Positions 1 through 4,986 of a DNA stretch of 6,411 bases are shown here, piece by piece (positions within the stretch are counted from its first letter, which is position 1; every line of letters begins with the position of its first letter). The position numbers were made by a program, and so were the translations under genes. The notes beneath the pieces were generated by a model, which was not told where the DNA came from, made no database searches, and worked only from the letters and a program-made list of their open reading frames with translations. Location of the stretch: NCBI GenBank assembly GCA_036252795.1, contig DASYHY010000184.1:1-6411 (forward strand), given 5' to 3'. This stretch comes from Aurantimonas sp036252795. Lineage in GTDB: Bacteria; Pseudomonadota; Alphaproteobacteria; Rhizobiales; Rhizobiaceae.

Positions 1-705
1 GATGGCGGCTGGGTGCTGGTGGACACCGGCGTTGCGGGGACGCGGGGCGAGATCGCCGCGGGGATCGAATCGCGGTTCGGCGCATCCCGCCCCTCGGCGA
101 TCATCCAGACGCATGGCCACTTCGACCACATCGGCGCCCTGGAGGAACTGAGCGACGAATGGGACGTGCCGATCTACGCCCATCCGCTCGAGCACCCGTT
201 CCTGACCGGACAGCAATCCTATCCGCCACCGGACACGAGCGCCGACGGCGGGATCATGCCGAAGCTCGCCCCCCTCTTCCCCCGCTCGCCGATCGACGTC
301 TCCGCCCGGCTGCGGCCGCTTCCGGAGGACGGCACCGTGCCGCATCTGCCGGGCTGGCGCTGGCTGCATACGCCGGGCCACACCCCCGGCCACGTATCGC
401 TCTGGCGCGAGGCGGACAGGACGCTCGTCGCGGGCGACGCGATCATCACCACGGGCCAGGAATCGGCCTATGAAATCGCAGTCCAGGAGGCGGAGATGCA
501 CGGTCCGCCGCGCTACTTCACCCCCGACTGGGATGCCGCCGCCAAATCCGTCCGGCGCATCGCGGCACTCGAGCCCACCCTCGTCGTCACAGGTCACGGC
601 CGGGCGGTGGCCGGACCGGACATGCTTTCAGCCCTGCATAGGCTCGCCGACGAGTTCGAAACGATCGCGCTGCCCCACGCCGATGGCGGAGACTCCTCCC
701 GCTAA
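1..705 (+). CDS. MBL-fold metallo-hydrolase, 5' end cut by window edge
   Basis: The frame is open from base 1 (it begins Asp-Gly-Gly-Trp-Val) and stops at TAA 703-705, leaving 234 residues without the N-terminus. The metallo-beta-lactamase fold is shown by the strand leading to VDTG (residues 11-14), the HGHFDH metal motif (38-43), the TPGHTPGH motif (about 124-131), the AGDA aspartate (about 146) and the final TGHG histidine (about 199). All ligands expected for a two-metal centre are present, so the enzyme should be active. The pattern is that of the broad glyoxalase II/hydroxyacylglutathione hydrolase-like group, whose members cleave thioesters, lactones or other bonds; the substrate cannot be told from the sequence. 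No export signal can be judged because the start is missing. The gene converges on the DNA glycosylase gene, with 82 bases between the stops. Confidence 0.9.
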   Translation, partial: DGGWVLVDTGVAGTRGEIAAGIESRFGASRPSAIIQTHGHFDHIGALEELSDEWDVPIYAHPLEHPFLTGQQSYPPPDTSADGGIMPKLAPLFPRSPIDVSARLRPLPEDGTVPHLPGWRWLHTPGHTPGHVSLWREADRTLVAGDAIITTGQESAYEIAVQEAEMHGPPRYFTPDWDAAAKSVRRIAALEPTLVVTGHGRAVAGPDMLSALHRLADEFETIALPHADGGDSSR

Positions 706-746
706 GACGCGGCCGGGATATCTCCCGCCCGACCAGCGCCTTCCCC

Positions 747-770
747 GCGCGGCCGTCCGCAGGGCCGTGC
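747..770. terminator. Possible bidirectional hairpin between convergent genes
   Basis: An 8-base stem, GCGCGGCC paired with GGCCGTGC including one G-T pair, encloses an 8-base loop in the 82-base gap between two convergent stops. It is well placed for ending transcription from both sides. There is no run of T on either side, so it is not a classical intrinsic terminator, and in DNA this rich in GC such a stem can arise by chance. Confidence 0.3.
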
Positions 771-787
771 CGGGCTGCTCGGCTCGC

Positions 788-1366
788 TCATCGCCCTGCC
801 GCGCGGGGAAATGGCCGGCTGAGGAAGCGGGAGCCGGCAATGCCGAACCGCCAGGGCATTTCCGCCGCGCGCGTGATGCCGATCCTCGGCCCGTGAACGA
901 CCTCTTCGGGAACGCAGATCCGCTCGAGCCGGAAAGGCGCGGTGCCGAGCGGCAGTGCGTCGTGGACCTTGTTGATGCCGAGTGCCTCGGTCAGGCGTCC
1001 CGGACCCGAGCAGAGGAGGCGCGGATCGTCGGAGCGACGCCGCTGGCGCATCGCCTCCAGGCCCGCGAGCGGCTCCAGCGCCCGGATCAGGACCGCGCTC
1101 CCTGCGCCGCTCTCTCCGCAGACGATGTTGAAGCACCAGTGGATGCCGTAGGAGCGATAGACATAGGCGTGTCCAGGCGGCCCGAACATGGAGGCATTGC
1201 GCGCTGTGGGACCGCGAAAGGAATGCGAGGCCGGGTCGCCCCGATCATACGCCTCGGTCTCGACGATCATGCCGCCCACGCCCTCGACCCAGAGGGAAGC
1301 GCCCAGCAGATCCCGGGCGACGCTCACCGGATCCCGGCGGAAGAAACTCGACGGCAACCGCTTCAT
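788..1366 (-). CDS. mpg: 3-methyladenine DNA glycosylase, AAG/Mpg family
   Basis: This 192-residue protein is a base-excision repair enzyme of the AAG (Mpg) family, which removes alkylated and deaminated purines such as 3-methyladenine and hypoxanthine from DNA in the cytoplasm. It follows human AAG closely over the catalytic core. VETEAY (residues 35-40) supplies the catalytic Glu38 (human E125) and the intercalating Tyr40 (human Y127). His48 (H136), Tyr70 and Tyr73 (Y159, Y162), Asn80 (N169) and Arg95 in IRALEP (R182) are all kept; the human numbering is from memory. The C-terminal segment PWRFGIAGSRFLSRP is also typical. The ATG at 1366 was chosen because AGAGGG lies five bases upstream and the family's usual KRLP...FF start follows. 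A frame extension to 1450 would add 28 Arg/Pro-rich residues unlike the family. No residue looks damaged, so it should be functional. Confidence 0.95.
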   Translation of the reverse strand: MKRLPSSFFRRDPVSVARDLLGASLWVEGVGGMIVETEAYDRGDPASHSFRGPTARNASMFGPPGHAYVYRSYGIHWCFNIVCGESGAGSAVLIRALEPLAGLEAMRQRRRSDDPRLLCSGPGRLTEALGINKVHDALPLGTAPFRLERICVPEEVVHGPRIGITRAAEMPWRFGIAGSRFLSRPFPRAAGR

Positions 1367-1371
1367 CCGAA

Positions 1372-1377
1372 CCCTCT
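1372..1377 (-). promoter_or_regulatory. Ribosome binding site of mpg
   Basis: On the minus strand AGAGGG stands five bases before the ATG at 1366. It fixes the start of the glycosylase and argues against the upstream in-frame ATG at 1450. Confidence 0.65.
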
Positions 1378-1518
1378 TTTGCCGCGACCGCAGCGCCGGG
1401 ATCGGCGAAGCACGCGGCGCATCACGGGCGGTCGGTACCGGATCCGGCAAATGGATGGTAGATTAAGATCCCCGTCCGCCGTGGCGACCGCACCTGCGGC
1501 CCGCATGCGGCAGCCCCG

Positions 1519-1827
1519 CTACAGGAGCTGGACGGGCTGGGCCCGGATGACGATGCTCTCCTGACGGAAGCGGTGCTCCAGTTCGCGGCGATAGCCATGC
1601 CACCAGGCTTCATCGAGCTCAGAGGCCATGATTTCGAAGATGACGATCTCGTCCAGGCTGGCCGGTTCGCCCTCCGGCTTCCACACGCCCTCCGCGGGCG
1701 CGCGTGCGAACGCCGTCATGCCGCCGAAGCGCTCGGTCAGCACCCGGCGGACCTCATGGAATTCCGAGGCGGGCAGAGCGACGCCGTCATTGTCGTAGAG
1801 AGGCAGGAGAATCTGGACGAGATGCAT
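1519..1827 (-). CDS. Conserved protein of unknown function, 102 residues
   Basis: This is a small soluble protein with no signal peptide and no membrane segment. It starts MHLVQILLPLYDNDG and contains a central LTERFGGMTAFARAPAEGVWK segment split by acidic residues, then EIVIFEIMA and a basic helix AWWHGYRRELEHRFRQE. From memory, very similar short proteins, with the same start, the same RAPAEG(V/L)WK stretch and the same C-terminal helix, are common in alphaproteobacteria, but I know of no assigned function. Codon use is like the neighbours, which together with the resemblance supports a real gene. The alternating strands and helices could form a small alpha-beta fold of the ferredoxin or dimeric barrel type, which is only a guess. 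It lies 114 bases after the exporter gene and 152 before mpg, on the same strand. The ribosome binding site before ATG 1827 is weak. Confidence 0.8.
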   Translation of the reverse strand: MHLVQILLPLYDNDGVALPASEFHEVRRVLTERFGGMTAFARAPAEGVWKPEGEPASLDEIVIFEIMASELDEAWWHGYRRELEHRFRQESIVIRAQPVQLL

Positions 1828-1875
1828 GGCCGTGATGATCCCTGGCAGCCGATTCCGGAGCGCGATCGACGTTCC

Positions 1876-1897
1876 GGCCGGTCCGAACGAGCCGGCC
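1876..1897 (-). terminator. Possible hairpin after the exporter gene
   Basis: GGCCGG (1876-1881) and CCGGCC (1892-1897) form a perfect six-base stem with a ten-base loop, 45 bases past the stop of the minus-strand exporter and 49 bases before the start of the small gene. It could end exporter transcription or act in the leader of the next gene. No T run follows, and short GC palindromes are frequent in such DNA. Confidence 0.25.
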
Positions 1898-1941
1898 CTG
1901 CATCGGGTTGCATCATCGCGATCCGCCCGCGGGGTGCTGCC

Positions 1942-2877
1942 CTACCGGCGGATCCGGTTCTCGCGCCAGATGGTGAAGATGCCGCTGGCAATGATGATGG
2001 TCGCGCCGGCAAAGACCGGGAGATCAGGCATCTCGCGCCAGACGAGCCAGCCGGCCAGCGTCGCCCAGACCAGCGCCGTGTAGTCGAGCGGCGCGACCAC
2101 GACGGCCGGCGCCAGCCGGAACGCCTGGGTCATCAGCGTCATGCCTGCCGTGCCAAACAGGGCGATCGCTCCGAACAGCCAGAAATCCTCCGACCGCACC
2201 GGCACCCACACGAAGGGCACGACGAGAGAACTCAGCAGCGCCCCCGCCCCGGTCAGGTAGAGCAGCAGCGTCCAGACGCTCTCGCGCCGGTCCACCCAGC
2301 GCGCGCTGATCATCAGAAACGCATAGAAGAGGGCCGTGGCGATCGGAAGCAGCGAGGCAGGCTGGAAGGCGGCGGCGCCGGGGCGGACCGCGATCAGCAC
2401 GCCCGAAAACCCGATCAGCAAGGCCAGCCAGCGTCGCCATCCGACTTCCTCGCCGAGGAACAGCGCCGAGATCGCTGTGATGAAGAGCGGCGCCACGAAG
2501 ACGAGGGCCGTCGCCTCGGCCAGCGCCAGATATTTCAGGCTGGAGAAGAACAGGAAGGCGGCGCACACCCAAAGCAGCCCGCGCAGGAGATGCGCCAGCG
2601 GCCGATGGGAGCGCAGCGCCCCCGCCCCGCCCATGGCCGCCGCGATCACGACGGCGAAGGGCAGCGCGACGAGGTTGCGCAGGAACAGGATCTGAAGCGG
2701 CGAATAGTGCGATGCGAGCGCCTTGGCGATGGCGTCGTTGACGCTCAGGCAGGCGACACCGGCGCACATCATCAGCATGCCCGTCGCCGCGCGCGTGTTT
2801 CTCAGATCCACTGCTGCCTGCATGCCGCTCTCGCTGTTCCATCCGGTCCCGCGGCGATGGATCGGCAGCAGGCTCAT
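1942..2877 (-). CDS. EamA-family (drug/metabolite transporter) inner-membrane exporter
   Basis: This 311-residue protein has about ten hydrophobic helices arranged as two EamA repeats, the architecture of the drug/metabolite transporter superfamily. Typical features are the first helix with CLSVNDAIAKALA, followed by SPLQILFLRNLVALPF in repeat one, LKYLALAEATALVFVAP before the middle, GEEVGWRRWLALLIGFSGVLIAVRPG closing repeat one, and LDYTALVWATLAGWLVWREMP in repeat two. Family members export amino acids, metabolites or drugs; the substrate here is unknown. The ATG at 2877 was chosen because the 18 codons after it have G or C at 16 of 18 third positions, as in coding DNA, while the codons back to a TTG at 2895 do not. 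An internal ATG at 2823, with GAGAG four bases upstream, would give 293 residues and remains possible. It is divergent from the thioesterase fusion gene across 215 bases. Confidence 0.9.
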   Translation of the reverse strand: MSLLPIHRRGTGWNSESGMQAAVDLRNTRAATGMLMMCAGVACLSVNDAIAKALASHYSPLQILFLRNLVALPFAVVIAAAMGGAGALRSHRPLAHLLRGLLWVCAAFLFFSSLKYLALAEATALVFVAPLFITAISALFLGEEVGWRRWLALLIGFSGVLIAVRPGAAAFQPASLLPIATALFYAFLMISARWVDRRESVWTLLLYLTGAGALLSSLVVPFVWVPVRSEDFWLFGAIALFGTAGMTLMTQAFRLAPAVVVAPLDYTALVWATLAGWLVWREMPDLPVFAGATIIIASGIFTIWRENRIRR

Positions 2878-3024
2878 GTCAACTTTTCGGGTCAAACGCT
2901 TTCCGGCGCCTGATCGCCGCGCCTGACGGCGAGATCGGCAGTTTCAGCGAGCGTCGGGAGCAACGCCGCTCCGGGCGCGCCCGAGGCTGATGAGCCCGGC
3001 ATCCTTCGATGATCCAGGCCAAAT

Positions 3025-3040
3025 CAGTTCTGGCGAACTG
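3025..3040. promoter_or_regulatory. Perfect palindrome, candidate operator
   Basis: CAGTTC, a four-base spacer TGGC, and GAACTG form a perfect inverted repeat in the divergent region, directly beside the AT-rich patch at 3041-3056. Two more matching pairs lie outside the arms after one mismatch. This size and position, overlapping the probable -35 region of the fusion gene, are typical of the site of a dimeric repressor. The cognate regulator is not in the window. It is not the alphaproteobacterial LexA site, which is a direct repeat GTTC-N7-GTTC. Confidence 0.45.
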
Positions 3041-3056
3041 CTTAATATTTTATATA
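3041..3056 (+). promoter_or_regulatory. AT-rich patch, probable promoter -10 region of the fusion gene
   Basis: This is the only strongly AT-rich stretch of the window: 15 of 16 bases are A or T. It contains TATATA at 3051-3056 and TAATAT at 3043-3048, either of which could serve as a -10 element 36 to 44 bases before the ATG at 3093. No good -35 hexamer lies at the right distance (TTCTGG at 3028-3033 matches poorly), which suggests dependence on an activator or an alternative sigma factor. TATAAA on the opposite strand (3049-3054) could serve the divergent exporter. Confidence 0.4.
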
Positions 3057-3080
3057 CGTGGCTTATGGTCTGAATGTTTC

Positions 3081-3086
3081 GGGGAG
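3081..3086 (+). promoter_or_regulatory. Ribosome binding site of the fusion gene
   Basis: GGGGAG stands six bases before the ATG at 3093. Together with the poor coding character of the upstream frame (14 of 28 third positions G or C from 3009, against nearly all after 3093), it sets the start of the fusion gene. Confidence 0.65.
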
Positions 3087-3092
3087 CCTGAC

Positions 3093-4970
3093 ATGACGAG
3101 ATCGCGGCTCGTTCGATCGCTGAGCTGGGCGCCAACCGTCTCCCTGTCGTGGATGTGGGGGCTGGGCTTCTTCTACTCCATGCACATCGTGTGGATACAG
3201 GGCTGGACGGGCTTCTGGATCTTTGCGCTGGCGAATGCCTGCGGGCTTGCCCTCTTCGGAGTCCTCCTCAATTCGCGTCGCCGCGATCCCGGGACCTTGT
3301 TCGGCAGGATCGGACCGCGCTTCGTCTCGCTGTTCCTGCTTTGCCAGGTCGGAGCGGTCGGCATCACGCTCTTCTCGCTGGGGGCCTATTTCTGGCCGCT
3401 GCTGTTTCCGGATGCGGATGCGAGCACGAGCGTCGCCCTCACCCTGCTCGTCGCCGCCCTAGGCTGCATCGTCGGGCACGCCAGCACGTTGCGACGGCTG
3501 CGTCTCCTCCATATCGGCTACCTCGCGGCCGCCCTGGCCGCGATCGCGGCCGCAGGGGCGGCCATGCCGGCGACTGCCGTCCCGTCGGTCGTGCTCGACA
3601 CGCCGGCGACGCAGTCCGCCTGGACCTTCCTGCTGCCGACGCTGGTCGGCTTCGCGCTCGGTCCCTGGGGCGACCTGCAGCAATGGCAGCGCGCCGTCGA
3701 GATCCGCCGGACCGGTTCGTCCGCAGCGATCGCCTACATCGGCGGCGGCCTGATCTTTCTCGGCCTGCTGGTCGCGAATGCGGTCCTCGCCCGCTCGGCC
3801 GGCCTGCACGTTCTCGTCGGTACGGACGGTGCGATCGGTGCTCAGGCCTCGCTCGCAGCGCGGCTCGGGTCGGAGGGCGCCGGCCCGGCCCTCGTCGCCT
3901 TCGCCATCTGGGCGGTAATCGCCGCGATCTCCACGATCGACAGCTTCTATTGCGCAACCCGCTGGTACCTCTCGACGCTGCTGACCAACAGCCTGCATCC
4001 GGCGCTCGCCTTCGTGCCGGCGGCGGCTGCGGCATCGCCCTTGTGGCTGCTGGGCGTCGCCGTCGGCGCGGCCGCCACGATGAGCGCGTTGGGGCTCTCC
4101 CAGACCGCCTACATCATGCCTTATGCCACGGTTCTCGTCGGGGCGACGGCGTGCCTTGTGGCCGAGTGCCTCCTCCGTCCCACCCGGTTCGACCCCGTCT
4201 CCTCCTATCTCTTCGGCGTCGTGGCCGCCCTCGTCTTCTTCGTCGGCTACCGCGAGGATATCGCGTTCCTCGTCCCGCTCTCGACCGCGATCGCACTTGC
4301 CGGCGCGGTGCAGCCCATCCGCTCGATGCTGGCCGAGCGTTCGGCACTTCGGCCAGCGCGAGCGGCGGCGACGGCCGAAGCGGAGATTGAGACGGAAGCC
4401 ACAAACGCCGAAGCCTCCGCCATCGCCGGCGGCGGGGCTGCCCATTCCGCGTCGTCGGGGGTGACGGCGTCGGCGAACAGCAATGCGGCGCCGGCATACG
4501 GCTTCGACGGCCAATGGTTCGTCATGCAGGTCACCCCGACCTACGACGACACCAACTCGGTCGGGAACGTCTATTTCGCCAATTACGTCCGATGGGTCGG
4601 CAAGGCGCGGGAGTTGTTCTTCAACGCCTGCATGCCGAAATTCGACCTGGAGACCACGCGCTATCTCGTCCTGACAAAGTCGTTCGAGCATGATTTCCGG
4701 CGCGAGATCGCCGAATTCGAGCCGGTGACGATCCGCATCCGGATCGCGCGTCACAATCGCAAGTTCGTCACGCTCGGACACGAGATCCTCAGCGATCGTC
4801 ACGGCCTGCTGGGGCGCGGCGAACAGGCGCTGATGTTCGTGGACAGGGAGAGCTTCAAGCCGCTCGACATCCCGGCGGACATCGTCCGGGGCTTCCTGCC
4901 GTTCTGGCCGTCCAACCGGCCGGAGAGCACCGCCCCTGCCGTTCGGGACGGAGCGCTCATGGCCGGTTGA
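3093..4970 (+). CDS. Symporter-like membrane domain fused to hotdog thioesterase
   Basis: The 625-residue protein has two parts. Residues 12-410 hold about twelve hydrophobic helices. GPWGDLQQWQRAVE (190-203) and AVIAAISTIDS (274-284) resemble conserved parts of the sodium/solute symporter (SSS) family, so a LeuT-like fold is likely but not certain. Residues 411-470 are an Ala/Glu/Ser-rich linker. Residues 475-600 are a hotdog (4HBT-type) thioesterase: QVTPTYDDTNSVGN (479-492), YFANYVRWVGKARELFF (494-510), then FEHDFRREIAEFEPVTIRIRI. The active-site Asp of classical 4HBT enzymes is replaced by Asn488, with Arg506 eighteen residues later. An even helix count would leave the thioesterase in the cytoplasm. 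Substrates are unknown; acyl-CoA or acyl-ACP hydrolysis at the membrane is a reasonable inference. ATG 3093 has GGGGAG six bases upstream. The reading frame and codon use are continuous across the linker, so the fusion looks real. Confidence 0.88.
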   Translation: MTRSRLVRSLSWAPTVSLSWMWGLGFFYSMHIVWIQGWTGFWIFALANACGLALFGVLLNSRRRDPGTLFGRIGPRFVSLFLLCQVGAVGITLFSLGAYFWPLLFPDADASTSVALTLLVAALGCIVGHASTLRRLRLLHIGYLAAALAAIAAAGAAMPATAVPSVVLDTPATQSAWTFLLPTLVGFALGPWGDLQQWQRAVEIRRTGSSAAIAYIGGGLIFLGLLVANAVLARSAGLHVLVGTDGAIGAQASLAARLGSEGAGPALVAFAIWAVIAAISTIDSFYCATRWYLSTLLTNSLHPALAFVPAAAAASPLWLLGVAVGAAATMSALGLSQTAYIMPYATVLVGATACLVAECLLRPTRFDPVSSYLFGVVAALVFFVGYREDIAFLVPLSTAIALAGAVQPIRSMLAERSALRPARAAATAEAEIETEATNAEASAIAGGGAAHSASSGVTASANSNAAPAYGFDGQWFVMQVTPTYDDTNSVGNVYFANYVRWVGKARELFFNACMPKFDLETTRYLVLTKSFEHDFRREIAEFEPVTIRIRIARHNRKFVTLGHEILSDRHGLLGRGEQALMFVDRESFKPLDIPADIVRGFLPFWPSNRPESTAPAVRDGALMAG

Positions 4971-4986
4971 CCGCGAGCCTGAAACC

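Noticed and set aside
1501..1510. CCGCATGCGG palindrome after the small gene as a terminator
   Set aside because: With a minimal loop it leaves only about three base pairs, and no T run follows.
470..1564. Plus-strand open frame of 364 codons overlapping the hydrolase end and mpg
   Set aside because: It overlaps the MBL-fold gene in another frame and is antisense to mpg. Its composition is Arg/Pro/Ala-rich with no motif.
2879..2895. Two GTCAA direct repeats twelve bases apart beside the exporter start
   Set aside because: They are only five bases long and lie over the alternative TTG start. There is no further sign of a regulatory site.
1573..2913. Long plus-strand open frame of 446 codons across the exporter and small gene
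   Set aside because: It is antisense to two well-supported genes. Its product is rich in Arg, Gln, Asp, Gly and His without any domain, the usual shadow of high-GC codon use on the opposite strand.
3025..3040. Palindrome as a LexA (SOS) box
   Set aside because: The alphaproteobacterial LexA site is a direct repeat GTTC-N7-GTTC, and the Bacillus site is GAAC-N4-GTTC. Here the arms are GTTC-N4-GAAC, which matches neither.
3031..3046. TGGC...GCTTA as a sigma-54 promoter
   Set aside because: The invariant GG and GC are six bases apart, not the ten required, so it does not fit the -24/-12 pattern.
3459..4802. Long minus-strand open frame of 447 codons opposite the fusion gene
   Set aside because: It lies fully antisense to the membrane-thioesterase gene, has the Arg/Asp/Gly-rich low-complexity composition of a shadow frame, and has no recognisable domain or ribosome binding site.
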